64,000 nucleotides of DNA from Rutidosis leptorrhynchoides (GCF_046630445.1 NC_092338.1:341253501-341317500), one strand, 5' to 3'; positions 37,393 to 49,191 are shown, counted from the stretch's first letter. Numbers and translations are program-made. Notes: generated from the sequence alone by a model not told the origin.

Positions 37393-38426
37393 CTTTATAA
37401 ATCACATTATTTTAAATGGGTATAGAGTTGAAGTAAAATACAAAGTCAAAAATATGTCTAATTATAAGTTAGCTTTTTATTATTATTAGAAGAACTAGTC
37501 TGAACCAGACCAAAGAATACAAGAGGTCCTAATGTTTATTAAATCAGATTTATATAATTTGGTCATCATTGGACTCTTTTGCTTTTCTAACTAGAATTTT
37601 TATAAGTGTGTGGTTCTCATTGGAACTCTTTTCTTTTACTCTCTTCACACTCATTGGCCTTCATTGGGCTCTTTTTCATTTCTTTTTGCTTTTATGCTTA
37701 GCATTTGCTTTACACTTGGCAATTTTTCTAAGTTGGCCCTTATTTTGGGACTTTTTTGCTGCCTCAGTGGTCCATGCTTATTATGCCATATGGTAGTGGC
37801 TATAAGTTTGCAATCGTTTCACAATTTTTGGCTTTTACTTCTTAACTTAAATAAGTAATCCGATCTCGAAATTGAGAGTAGTTCTATTATTATTTTAAGA
37901 TTAAGTTTGTAAAAAGACATAAGTTTGACTAAGAATTTATACTTCCTAAAAAAAAAAAAAACTTAATTTATACCCATTTTTGTAATTACTTCAAATTTTT
38001 GGGAAAAACTGTATCTTTTTAAACTTTTAAGTGATTAATCACTTCCCTCCACACACTTAAATTATGCAATGTCCTCATTGCATTTATAATAATAAAATAG
38101 TAATAAATGAAAGACTTAATTGGAAATAAGGGAAAGAGTGATATTACTTGATTGTAGGATCATTAAATGATTGTGGAACACCTTGCGGATTTCTTTGAAT
38201 TCAATATAAACAACTTGACAAGATTTTGTTAAACAATACAAGACATAACACAAACATAATATTTTATTAATAACTTTATCACTTAAACATTTAGGAGCTA
38301 TATTGCTCTTACATTCATAATTAAACAGAAAATAACGAAATACATAGACACATAATCCTAATAAACATATAGGGATAGGTAGTTTTGATTATAGAGTCAG
38401 TTGCGCGACTCATTCTTCTATCGGGA
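37393..38426 (-). mobile_element. 3' untranslated region of element F
   Basis: No RT or integrase is present between the end of the protease frame (38427) and the LTR. The hydrophobic open frames on the plus strand at 37569-37858 are antisense to purine-rich sequence and are not supported as genes. A further purine box is at 38445-38457, inside the end of the coding frame. Confidence 0.65.
38045..38083 (-). promoter_or_regulatory. Internal stem-loop plus polypurine box of F
   Basis: On the minus strand ATGCAATG-AGGA-CATTGCAT (perfect eight-base stem, 38064-38083) is followed by AATTT and AAGTGTGTGGAGGG. It is 0.7 kb from the 3' LTR. Confidence 0.7.
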
Positions 38427-38586
38427 TCACTCCTTAGGCTTATTCTCCCCATACTTGTTCTTCTCAATCTCATTTAACATTTTAATTTGTTCTAAGAAAT
38501 TCAATGTGGTGTTAAGACTTGTGCGGAATGACATTTCAAATTGAACATTTAAATCATGAATTTTCCTCCTCACTTCCCCACTAATC
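38427..38586 (-). pseudogene. C-terminal tail of the F gag-protease gene
   Basis: The minus strand is open from 38586 to the stop at 38427-38429, ending KNKYGENKPKE. The taatc duplication at 38582-38586 and 63483-63487 shows it once followed directly on the protease frame at 63483-64000, and the two frames agree in phase. As in E, a charged tail replaces RT after the protease. Confidence 0.75.
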
Positions 38587-38837
38587 TGTTAGGACCCCGA
38601 GAATTGCATAGATTGTGTGCTAAGCCTTGTAATGGTGGAATATTGAAGAGGGCTATAAATATCCCACAATGCATCCTTAGAAGGAAGCACCTCACACACA
38701 TAGCCAAAGTACCTAAGTGAGTTCAAGGGAGTTGTGGAAAAGTCAATCTAGACTAATTGACTTTTTTCTCAATATTCATATCAATCTTCATAGATATTCA
38801 TACATTCATACGATATTCATCACATTACACCCCAACA
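38587..38837 (+). mobile_element. 5' LTR of element I
   Basis: It runs from TGTTAGGACCCC to CCCCAACA, with a TATA box (TATAAATAT) at 38654. The primer site candidate tggtatccgggc at 38840-38851 differs from the usual TGGTATCAGAGC at two positions. Confidence 0.92.
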
Positions 38838-39111
38838 TTTGGTATCCGGGCAAAAGCTTTTAGCATCGATCCGAGAATATCGTGTGAATCTTCATTCAAT
38901 CTTCAAACTGAATCTTCATCCAATCTTCATATCTTCATCAAATCTTCAAATCTTCAAACTCAAAAATTACCAAATTCGAATTTCATTTTAACTTTGCCGA
39001 ATCTCATCAAATATTCTCAAATAAAAAACAAAAATAAAATAAAAAATAGAATACCGAATCTATTTTTTTTTCAAACATTTACAGAATCTCTCACATCTAG
39101 TACATATCAAC
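38838..39111 (+). mobile_element. Leader of element I, left part
   Basis: The sequence is non-coding and rich in tcttcat and caaatct phrases. It is interrupted by J at 39117 and continues at 46513. Confidence 0.75.
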
Positions 39112-39116
39112 TACAG

Positions 39117-39737
39117 TGTTAGTACGATTTTCCGTATAGCGACTGTGAGGTACTAGTACAGAAAATTAGCTGCTCAGCGTGTGACGTATACTGTTGATTG
39201 TTGTTTTCCCTCGAGAAATAATCTCTGCAGACCCAGAACACAGATATAAGATCTGTGGGGTGGCATCAATCAATCTGTGGATCAATCTGTAATGATCCGT
39301 CTAGCGTACTGCTGCTAAGCGGCTAATGTTATCTTAGAGTGAGACAGAACTGTGTGAGAGAGAAAGTGTACTTCTCTCTAATTGAAGTTCAGATCAGAAT
39401 GATGTGAAATGTGGTGACCCAGGGGGGTCTATTTATAGGCGTAGAATGTCTGAAATTCACTGGATACACGTGTCAATCACTGAATGGTTCTGTTACGTGA
39501 AGTATCTGGAATGTCGGTGGCGTGTGCTGACGTGGCTGCGTGCCGTTCACGTGCTGAGTTAAAGGGTTTATGCATAGAAGCTTCCTGCAGGGCTTACGCT
39601 TGACGATGGGCGGCCTGCTATACGTTGGGCGGCAAACTCTGAAAACTGCCAAATTTAGTTATCTTTTGTGCTCTTTGATCGAGTTTTCTGTATGAAAATG
39701 ATGTTTTTATGCGTGTATCTCCTAGGATACACCATTA
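39117..39737 (-). mobile_element. 3' LTR of element J
   Basis: It is 621 bp, very similar to the right LTR. The TATA box on the minus strand (TATAAATA) is at 39430-39437. Upstream of it lie CACGTG at 39467-39472 and 39548-39553, TGACGTGG at 39528-39535 and ttacgtgaa near 39493, a group of bZIP-type sites. The purine tract on the element strand, CTAGGGGGACT, is at 39738-39748. Confidence 0.88.
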
Positions 39738-39944
39738 AGTCCCCCTAGTTTAATGTCTTTATTTTTGTAAAAAATAAAGTCATTAAACTAAAAATAAAAG
39801 ATGCCTTTTTCCTCGAAGACACAAAATTGTTGTAGCCTTCTGATTTTCTTCTCTGACGTCATTTTATCAATTACGAATTTGCCCCCGAAATCTTTTTAAT
39901 TTATTTTCAACGTTTAAATTGTTTGCTCTATTATCTGCCCCATA

Positions 39945-39995
39945 CACGTGTCTCAATCTCATCCCTTTATTACCCATTTGCTTGACTATAAATAG
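39945..39995 (+). promoter_or_regulatory. Promoter of the J antisense gene
   Basis: A G-box CACGTG (39945-39950) and a TATA box TATAAATAG (39987-39995) lie on the plus strand about 150 bp upstream of the ATG at 40143. A pyrimidine-rich untranslated stretch sits between. So the antisense gene appears to have its own promoter. Confidence 0.6.
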
Positions 39996-40142
39996 CCCGA
40001 CCTTTTACCTTTTTCCTTTTCCGAAAACTAATTATTTGCTGTGAAGATATCTTGCAATTTATTCAATTTAGCAATCTGTGAAGTACAAGGTCAGTGATTG
40101 TTCATCTTTTCTTCTGTTTGAATTTTCATTTTTTGTACTACC

Positions 40143-42386
40143 ATGGCCGAACCCGGCAGCACGTCTTCTCAGAGAGACAATCATGACGTCAGCACCATCC
40201 CTTCCAGTATCACTGAAGCCGATATAGAACCGTTATGTAAGAAGCACAGATATCTTAGATTGTTGAATCCTATTGTGCCTTTGCCTAGCGATAGGGCCAA
40301 TAAACCTCCGAAAAAGATGATTACCCTCTATAAATTGCAATTAACTCTAGGAAACCTCTGTATTCCTCTTTCTTCCTTTCTTCAACAAATTCTTGCCCAC
40401 TATGGGATAGGGCTTAGTCAAGTTCATCCATTAGTTTTACAGAAAATTATTCTTTTTGAGATGTACTGTAATTCTATAGGAGAAGCCCCCAATGTGAATA
40501 TTTTCCATGAATTATTTAGAACTAGATTAGTTAGTAAATGTTGGTATACATTCGACTGTAAGCCGAATAAGGATTTTACTAGGGTGAAGGAAAGTTCTTT
40601 AAAGAACTGGAAAGATCCCTATTTCTTTGTCAATGAAAGGGTTGTTCAGGATGCCTGGGCATGCGTTCGTGGTTGGAGAAAAACTACCATAGGAGTTAGC
40701 AAGTCCACCACATTATCTGAGGATGAAAGTTTTATTCTTGATACCTTGAAGACATTCAAATTTCCACAACGGTCATATAATGATTATGAAGCCATATTGG
40801 TTCTCTGTAAAATGAGTAACAATTGGCATGCTGAATTTACACCGATGCTACGCTGGGAAGGCCGTGGTAGGCACCTTTATTGACATATTCTGTTCTTTCT
40901 TATGTTGTCATGAGTTATATATGTTTTCTTATATATGTTTCTGCTTGCTTGGTATGTTGCCTGTTTGCAGAAGGAGAGATGCAGGTTTACAGGACCTTTA
41001 AGAAGACCAATCTAGATCCCCTAATTGTTTCTGAATGGCCCAAAACTCCTGCTAAAATTGAGGCTGATAAAGCCAAAGAAGCTGCCTTTAAGCAACAACT
41101 GAAGAGCCCAGAGCGGCCTGTTGAGGGTGGAGATGGTGGTACTGCTCAACCATCTCCTGATGTGGAGATTATTGAAAGTACTCCTGAACCGTCCAGCGCC
41201 AAGAGTTCAAAAAGTACTGGGAAGCGCCCAATGAGTGAGGCTACTGAAAAGCCAAAGAAGAGAAGTATGCTTCATATTTATATTGTTTGTTTATTTCACT
41301 TTTAAAGTTCACAGTATATTTATTTGCCTTTATTTATCACATGATTGATTCTTCAAAGGGAGCATGATGATGAAACCATTGCTGGTGGTAATATTACTGA
41401 GTTTGCTGATATTGATGAAGATGATAATGATGATGACAATGATGAAACTGACGATATTGATTCTTTTGAGACTCCTCCATTTAGAGCTCTACATACTCCT
41501 AAAGGGACTGATACAACCCAATCCTCTGCATCCACTCAACCACCATCTATACCGCTGGGCGGTTTACGGACTTTTCTTAATGATCCTGCTAATAAATCTG
41601 ATAGTTTTGCTGAGTTTTTGAAGGTAATCCTTATAAGATTTATAATCTAAGAATACCATTTCACTAATAATTGTTTTCTTATAAGAATTACTGTATTCAT
41701 TGTAGGGAAGCACCATTACTGATTTGTCTTCCTCTCTGTCCACCATGACTCATAAACAAAGCTATCAATCTACTGCTGCAGCATTAGCGCTTCTGAATCA
41801 ACATGTGATTCATGGGCTTAAGATGCAAAAAGCTCAAGACACTATTGTTGCCAATGCTGTACATAATGCCAACAAGGTAAAAGGGCTTGAAGTTGACTTG
41901 AAAGATGCAAATTCAAAGTTGAAGACTGCAGAGGATGCTGTAAAGAAGAAGGACGAGTTGTTGCAGGTGGTGGAAACAAAATGTGTTGCAGAAAGGGTGG
42001 AGAAGGATAAGTTTATGGAAGAGAATGATAAGCTGGTGAAGAGGAATGAGGAGCTAAAGAAGTTGCTTGAGGAGAAGAATCAGTTGTTGGAGGAGAAGAT
42101 TGTGCATAGGGTGTTGGGCTCTTCACTTGTGGGTCAGACTTTTGATAAGTATCTGGTGGCATCTACAGAAAGTGACCTTTCAGATGCAATGGAGGAGGTT
42201 TTAAATGCTTTACCTGTGAGGCCTGACCCTTTACCAGCTGAAATAGCAAAACATATGAAACCAGATGCTGGTGCCAAACTGCAGATGGCCATAGGTGAAG
42301 TAACTTCTTTGAAAATTCACTCCTTGGAAGAAATATGTGCTAAGGATGATGTGTCTGTTAAAGACATTCTAGAGGTACCCATTTGA
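40143..42386 (+). CDS. Antisense gene of J (putative gypsy-type transposon family), spliced
   Basis: Four exons are proposed. Exon 1, 40143-40866, carries the plant 'putative gypsy type transposon' domain (Pfam Transposase_28 type), with LGNLCIPLSSFLQQILAHYG and LQKIILFEMYCNSIGE. Intron 1 (40867-40970, GT...AG) keeps the frame. Exon 2 (40971-41264) is rich in Lys, Glu, Pro and Ser. Intron 2 (41265-41358) has good borders but leaves a one-base phase error, so an indel or another site is involved. Exon 3 (41359-41623) is acidic (DEDDNDDDNDE). Intron 3 (41624-41705) keeps the frame. Exon 4 is a coiled coil (KTAEDAVKKKDELLQVVETK). Such antisense genes between pol and the 3' LTR are known from Tat/Retand elements; the function is unknown. 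It is one of the least damaged genes in the window. Confidence 0.7.
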
Positions 42387-42434
42387 AGAGACCACGAATC
42401 TGTAATAACAATCTGTAACATCTTTATACTGATA

Positions 42435-42489
<55 letters not shown>

Positions 42490-43569
42490 GTTCTTTTGGT
42501 TATTGTTTTTATTTTGCTGCTCTCCATGATTAACGTATCACTGCCATGAATACTGCCATATGTGTTTAACCATTACAAGCTTATTAAAAAGCTTATATTT
42601 CCACATACCATATGAAATGATTTTTGACTTAAACTGATTTTTAAATTTGTACATGAATTGAACTGTCATCCGTCATCCGCTGTCCGTAATGCATAATTCC
42701 TCTTTATGAATCAGAGGTGTACTGCTACATAAATGGTATTATGTATATAGGCTATTAAAATTGTATATCTGTTTTGTATTTCCATTTAGGCAAAACAAGT
42801 TATGTAGAACTTTGTTATTGTTGTAATGAATATATCAAAAAATTTATTCGTTCTCCATTCTGTATCAAAGCATATGTTTTGTAAAGAAGTTTTTGGGAAT
42901 TCTCAAACTACTTTGTGAAGTAGGATATGAATGAATCATAATGCTGTTATGCTATATTATAAAAATTGATAAGTCTGTTAAAGAAATTTCTGTTTATGGA
43001 ATTAACGGTGTTTCGTTTAGCGTGTTGCGCTCAGGTTTTGTGCGGCTTACAAAATACACTTGTATTTCAATTTTTTCTGTTTTCAAGATATAAATGGATT
43101 TATGCCGTTGTGATAAACCATTCTGTATGTCTTGACATTATGAGATCTTTATTTTTGCCTCGGTGCCCTCTAGCGAAGTAAACACTTTACGCTAGCTGAT
43201 CCCTTGTGTCTATAATGTTGACACAAGAGCCTCTACCATCGGGGGCATAAAAATGCCTTGCCTTATGTGGGTAGGAATGAATGCTATGCTTTACATTCGT
43301 AACGCGTAACGCTGTGCGTAAGAAAAATTTAAAATTTCATTGATAATACTGTCACTCATACAACATTTTTGTGTAATATCTTCGTATGAGGTGATCAAGT
43401 CCCAATCAGAAAATTACAAAAAGTGTATTGTGCGATTGTCTGAACTGAGAAAAATTAAAAACGTGATAAAGACTGTTCTGTAAAATTCATGCTATTATAC
43501 TGTCCTCCGTTTAGCGTTCTGTATCCTCCTTTCAATGCTCCCACATTTTGTATGGTTTAAAGTACCCGT
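42387..43569. other. J interior with no gene; (AT)n at 42437-42486
   Basis: Between the antisense gene and the protease no coding sequence or RT or integrase motif is visible. An AT microsatellite lies at 42437-42486, and 43180-43320 has several short CG-containing phrases. The frame at 42966-43181 is not supported. Confidence 0.6.
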
Positions 43570-44247
43570 TTACATCATTTCTGCTAAATAACTGTTTCGA
43601 TGATTCCCTCTGACAAAATTCCCTTGAGCTTCATAAACAACTGATTTTTCTCTTCCCACATACTCAGAGTGTACTACTGCTACACCATTTGGTGTTGGGA
43701 ACCGTATTTCTGCATGTGGTGTGGAAGTAATTGCTCCAAATTTGCGAAGAGTTCACCTACCGAACAATGCATTGAATCTTGATCTGCCATCAAGAACTCT
43801 AAAGTCCATAATTTCTATTCGGACTAAAGGGTGTGTTCCCAATGTTACACCCAGCTTCACTCTACCAACTGCCTTCATTGATTCTCCCGTAATGCCAGCA
43901 ATTTTCACAGTCGTGTAGCAAAGCCTATCCTTCACGCTGAACGGATAATTTTTGAAACAATGCAAATATAAAATATCTGCCTCACTACCTGTATCAGTAT
44001 AAACTTGATTGATGTTTCTGTTTGCAATTACAGCTGAGATGACCACGGGCTCTTCTGACAGACGCCAATTTGGAATGGTATGAAATATGATTGGAGCATA
44101 CATCCAGGTCTCCGTCCTGCGTTCTCCGTCTGTTTCACTTTCCTCTATCTCATTCCATATAACCTTGATGTGCATTTCAGGGGTTGGATCCCTTCCATCA
44201 TTCCTTTCTTCTCTTCTGTTCCTGTCACGCTGTCCACCGTGACGCAT
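43570..44247 (-). pseudogene. Aspartic protease of element J
   Basis: Read leftwards, the frame holds INQVYTDTGSEADILYLHCF with the catalytic DTGS, then AVGRVKLGVTLG and FNALFGR. After one stop near 43750 it continues in frame with LRKFGAITSTPHAEIRFPTP, typical of Tat-lineage proteases, to TAA at 43570-43572. RT should follow but does not. It is in the same frame as the end of gag. Confidence 0.82.
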
Positions 44248-44256
44248 TTTTCTCTG

Positions 44257-45886
44257 TCAAGAAAAATGTTTGTTTGGATCATTTCTTCGATAGTTTTTTC
44301 CTGGTAAAAGATGATTTAATTCTCCAGCCTTGATCTTCGCAATGATCTCTCTCATCAGTGACTTGCAATTATCAGTGTCATGCCCATATGCTTCATGGAA
44401 GTCACACCATTTGTCACTTTGTGGTCCCTGACGCTCTTCCATCTACGGTGGGGGGTGAAAAGTTTCCTTAACAGGTTATGTGAACAAGATTTCTTTTGGA
44501 GTTTTGGTTAATGCCATGATAAGTGGATGCCTGCCTAATGGCTTTCGATAGTGATAATTGTCATTTGGATGATTATTTCCCCTCCAGCCGTTCTGCTGTT
44601 TCTGGTAATTATTGTCGTAACCACGTTGCCTCTGATAATTGTCATTTCTGTTCCGTTCTCCGCCTTGCTTCCTGAAATTTCTTTGATAATTATCCACTCT
44701 TGGATTCCCATTTCGACTGCTCGTAAATGCTTCTGAGCGATACCCAATGCCTGATGCAATGTTTTTGGAATGTCATAACGTAAAGCATGAATTAATCGTG
44801 CAAAACGTCGCTGATCAAGACAAAATATAAATCCTGAAACAAGCTGAGACTCTGGTATGTCTGGTATCTTCTGACATTCAATGGTATAACGTTTCATAAA
44901 ATCACTCAGTGATTCATTCTGGTGTATTGTTATCTCATGTGCATCAAGATGTGACAATGTGCAGCTTTTCAAGCTTTGATATTGCATCACAAACTTTGCC
45001 CTCAAATCAAGAAACTGGTAATGCTCTTTGGTGGCAAGTTAGCAAACCACTCCCTTGCCATTTTCTGCAATACCATTGGAAACATATGGCAAGCAGTTTC
45101 ATCTTTCCAATACTGCAACCTCATAACACCTTCAAATATAGTCAGAAAATCTTCTGGATCTGTTGTACCATCATAAACACCGATAGATGGAATTCCCAAA
45201 TTTCTTGGTAATGGATAATCTGCAATTCGAGGGATAAAACATTGCGTTGACTCTGCCATTGCTAGCGGTTTGATAGCTTCATCTCCAGTAATCAAAGCAA
45301 ACAAATTATCTACAGCTGTTGCACGAATGGTTGGTTGTGATAATTTTTGCTTAAATCGCGATGGCGCTGTTTTAGTCAAAATTCCATCCAGTAACTTGCC
45401 TGTCATTTCTTCAGTCATAAAGAACTGTTCACCTTCTTCTTCAAAATTCCAATCGTTGTCCAAAAAACCTTCATCACTGTGTTGATTCTCAGTGTCATTA
45501 ACTAAAGCATTCAACTAATTGAATAGCTTAAACAATTGTGATTTGGAAATTGATTTTCCTTTGCTGTTGTGCTTAACATTGACATCAGATGTCTTTTTGA
45601 AAGAAACATTATGTGTTCCTCGCCTAGCTTTCCACATTCCGGCACTAGAACCTCCTATCAGTGGTTTTCTCAATCGTGGTATGGTTTCATGAACTTGATC
45701 ATCTGCTGTGTCAGTGTGCAAATGATCTTCTTCTTCAACTGAAGTCTCTTCAAGAGTTAACTGATCGACTGGTATATTTTCAATGAGGTTTTCATCGACT
45801 GGTTCAAGTGTTATTTTTGATGAGGTTGTTTCGGTTGTCTTTGCGTTCTTGGTATTTTTGGTGGTCTTTGAGACGGGTGGCGCCAT
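44257..45886 (-). pseudogene. gag: gag of element J
   Basis: The ATG at 45884-45886 lies only one base from the LTR edge region and overlaps the primer site. The N-terminus is Lys-, Thr- and Glu-rich. After TAG at 45515 the gag core continues: DPEDFLTIFEGVMRLQYW and MAREWFANLPPKSITSFL, a one-base loss near 45003, then ESLSDFMKRYTIECQKI and ALGIAQKHLRAVE. A second shift near 44705 leads into an Asn/Arg/Tyr-rich stretch and a knuckle-like WCDFHEAYGHDTDNC. Further stops are at about 44476, 44444 and 44257. The core is of the Tat/Retand type. Confidence 0.85.
45867..45885 (-). other. Primer site of J overlapping the gag start codon
   Basis: On the minus strand the LTR ends CTAACA, then GA, then TGGCGCCACCCGTC. 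TGG is the usual start of a primer site, and here it uses the last two bases of the gag ATG. The matching tRNA is not identified by me. Confidence 0.5.
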
Positions 45887-45887
45887 C

Positions 45888-46507
45888 TGTTAGTACGATT
45901 TTCCGTATAGCGGCTGTAAGGTACTAGTACAGAAAATTAGCTGCTCAGCGTATGGCGTATACTGTTGATTGTTGTTTGCCCTCGAGAAATAATCTCTGCA
46001 GACCCGGAACATAGATATAATATCTGTGGGGTGGCCTCAATCAATCTGTGGATCAATCTGTAATGATCCGTCTAGCATACTGCTGCTAAACGGCTAATGT
46101 TATCTTAGAGTGAGACAGAACTGTGTGAGAGAGAAAGTGTACTTCTCTCTGACTGAAGTTCAGATCAAAATGATGTGAAATGTGATGACCCATGAAGTCT
46201 ATTTATAGGCGTAGAATGTCCGAAATTTACGGGATACACGTGTGAATCACTGAATGGTTCTGTTACGTGAAGTATCTGGAATGTCGGTGGCGTGTGCTGA
46301 CGTGGCTGTATGCCGTTCACGCGCTGAGTTAAAGGGCTTAAGCATAGAAGCTGCCTGCAGGGCTTACGCTTGACGTTGGGCGGCCTGCTGTACGCTAGGC
46401 GGCAAACTCTGAAAACTGCCAAATTTAGTTATCTTTTGTGCTCTTTGATCGAGTTTTCTGTATGAAAATGATGTTTTTATGCGTGTATCTCCTAGGATAC
46501 ACCATTA
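45888..46507 (-). mobile_element. 5' LTR of element J
   Basis: It is 620 bp and closely similar to the left LTR. CACGTG is kept at 46237-46242 and TGACGTGG at 46298-46305. The other CACGTG has become CACGCG near 46318. Small frames across it are not genes. Confidence 0.9.
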
Positions 46508-46512
46508 TACAG

Positions 46513-47955
46513 TACTCGAGTAAAATAAAAATTACCAATTATCGAATCAGACATTTTATTTATCTCTCCTAAATACCGAGTCTATCATCTCTTTCTTATC
46601 TAAACACAAATACAGATCGATACATCTATCATCTCTCTTTTTCATCTTACATCTATCATCGGAAAAAAATCAATCTATTCTCTCTCATCTATACAGTAGC
46701 GAGTTTTTTATATACACAATACCGAATCAAATATCATCGATGAACAACTTCATATCATCATCGATCTCTCATCTCCTATTTTCAATTAATCTTCATCAAC
46801 CCTTGTTTCTAATATCATCATATTCGTGAATCTCATCTGCTATAGTTGATCAGAAACTTAAAAAACACTTTCGGTTAGCCTTTGAAGAAGATTGAGCTCT
46901 CTGGATTATTTTAGCTACTTTGAAAACAAATTGGTAATAGATTTTGATTTCTAATCACTTGTTTGAGCTTCGACGATCACAATATCCATTGGAGAATCTT
47001 TCCTGAATCTGAAATCTCATGGTCAAACTTTGAACCTCGATGGTTAACGTTTTAATTCGGTTAATTCTGTGATTTTTAGGTTGTTTTGGTGATTCACGAG
47101 TGTTGTATGGATGATTAGCAGCGGGTTTCATGAAGCAATCGTGGTCTAACAACATCTAGAAATCGTTTTTAATTTTCGAGTTCATAAGTTGAAGAACGTG
47201 ACTGTTCATGTTTAATTCTCAATTTTAAAAGCCGTTTTGATCGAAAATAAATCAGGATAAGTCTTAGTCACTGCTATTTGAAGCTACTGGAATCAAATTA
47301 TAGCATCAATTTTATCAATTTGCAGTTTTGATGAATTGAGTTCGTGAGGATGATGAACACGTTTGGTATCCGTTATAAGCTTCGGTATATTGATGTTCAT
47401 TAGATTCGGTTTTCTGCACTTGAATTGCATTCGATATCTCATTATGTTTATGATTTGGTTCTTCATTCGGTATACATTCGGTTTTATTGACAAATTACAT
47501 TCGGTTTCCTTAAAGAGCAAATCACATCCGGTATTGCATTCGGTATTGCAAATCACATTAGGTTTTGATCTTTATCTTGTTATTTGGCTTCACGAACTTC
47601 CGACTAAAGGCCTAACAAATAGCCTACCGAATCTGTCTCAGGCCCAAGAAGCAACTTGAGCCCAAGTTTGGTAATTAGGAGACAAAATTGTCACTTTTAG
47701 TCCCTGATAGGTTACAAGTTTTGCTAGATCAGTCTTTAACCGAATCTGAGTGCCAAACTGACTACTTTAGTCCCTAATAGGATTCAAAATTTACAAGGGT
47801 GGCCCCTTACCGAATTTGGACTACTTGTGCAACTGATTTCAACAGTTCAAACTTAATGAAAGTTAACAAAATGTCTGAAAACAAAATTTGATTCACTGGA
47901 ATCATATTTTGGAGGGGGAGAAAAGGCGATAATTCTTGATACTATTCAACGTTTC
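46513..47955 (+). mobile_element. Leader of element I, right part
   Basis: This is non-coding continuation of the I leader after J. It is rich in atctatcatctctc pyrimidine phrases up to about 46800. From about 47340 it repeats ttcggtat-type phrases. Open frames on either strand here have no support. Confidence 0.65.
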
Positions 47956-49186
47956 GTGATAATGACGCGTGTTACACAAGATTTACCTCCGAAACCCTAT
48001 TTCATTGAACAATTCAATCATCGAGACAAGAGATGTTCTTGTTACTACAACACTCCCGAAAAATGTGCATTTATCAAATATGTGGAAGCAACGAAAGCTA
48101 CACAACTTGAGTCGATTGCTTTGTTAATGACTCCAGCATAACCATCCTCTATTGAAGTGACTGCACACTATGGATATGGTTGTTCATGCGACAACAGAAG
48201 CAAACATTCCAATTGTATCTTTATACAACATAAACTTCATCAACAACTTCAAACAGAACTTCAACAGATGAAAGAACAAGAAGATCAAACGACATCTTCA
48301 GAGATTTCCAAGTTGCAAGCTCAAATCAAAGAATTGGAATTTCTTGTTGCATACAGCAAATCAGAATCTGAAAAGCTTCAAAAGAAAGTGACTACTCTCC
48401 AAAGTGACTTAGAGAGTCAAGCAAAGATTTACAAAGAAAAAGATGAGTACCGCTCACATCATTCAGGATCTACGTTCACATGTTGTTGAAAAACTAATAC
48501 TTTCCAAGGAACGTGAGCTTGATTCAAAGATCATCACTCAACTTCACAATGATCTTGATCATGCTCAGATTCAAAATCGAACATTAATTCGTGACTTTGA
48601 GAAACGCATCTCTGAGTTACAAAAGGAGTTAGATGTTAAATTAACACCAATTCTGAAACCCAAAATGGTGTCAACTGGAGTTAATACTGATCCAATAACA
48701 GTAGTGGATAAACCAAAGACTACAATTCTGGATTCTCCTTAAACGGTTGAGAAGAAGGTCATCAAAACGGAATCCACTCCTCCTACAATTCCTAAACCCA
48801 AGAAATCATTTTCCTCAAGCAAAAAGGTTTATTCAGGTTATGAGACCAACGTGAATGGTCCGTTTCTGAAAACCACATACGGGGAGAATGGAGAAATAAC
48901 GGGTTATCACGATCAATATGGTTGGTTTCCACTTTTCACACAAAACCAAGAAGTCTTCCATAGGTCCGAGAAAAACCACTCGTACCAAAGTTGACCTAGT
49001 TTCTCAAACCTCAAAGCTTCAGTTTTCGAAACAAGTATCAATCAAAGCTGGCACCACACCCGTTTCTTCAACAACAACAAAATACTCTTTTCAAGAGTTG
49101 CTCAAGTTTAAGCTAAGATCAGTGAATATGGCTAAAACTTCATTCCCTTCAATTCCACCAGAAGTATTCTCAAAAGCTAAACCAAG
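47956..49186 (+). pseudogene. Unrecognised coiled-coil ORF of element I, broken
   Basis: I do not recognise this protein. From 47956 the frame has CSCYYNTPEKC, then, after TAA at 48139, CSCDNRSKHSNC: two similar CxCx7-8C motifs 40-50 residues apart. A strong coiled coil follows (QLQTELQQMKEQ; SEKLQKKVTTLQSDLE). A frame change near 48445 leads into KERELDSKIITQLHNDLDHA and FEKRISELQKELDVK. TAA at 48740 is followed in frame by a Lys/Pro/Ser-rich segment, and another shift near 48940 by a Thr/Ser/Lys-rich one up to the H insertion. Sequence at 62653-62740 continues it. It stands where gag would be, so a diverged gag is possible, as is a captured host gene. Confidence 0.5.
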
Positions 49187-49191
49187 TGTCC

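Larger units (their letters stand above)
39117..46507 (-). mobile_element. Element J: Tat/Retand-like gag-protease element with antisense gene
   Basis: LTRs at 39117-39737 and 45888-46507 are flanked by tacag (39112-39116 and 46508-46512). Gag and protease run on the minus strand from the right LTR. A gene of the Tat antisense type runs on the plus strand from 40143 to 42386. No RT, RNase H or integrase is present between them, so J is non-autonomous. Its LTR starts with TA rather than TG when read in element direction (TAATGGTG...CTAACA). Confidence 0.9.

Noticed and set aside
37569-37858. Hydrophobic open frames that look like membrane proteins
   Set aside because: They lie antisense to purine-rich 3' sequence of F, with no family motif and no start context. 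The T-rich strand alone explains the Phe/Leu content.
47293-47659. Open frames on both strands in the I leader
   Set aside because: They depend on repeated cattcggtat phrases, and neither shows a motif or coding-like composition.
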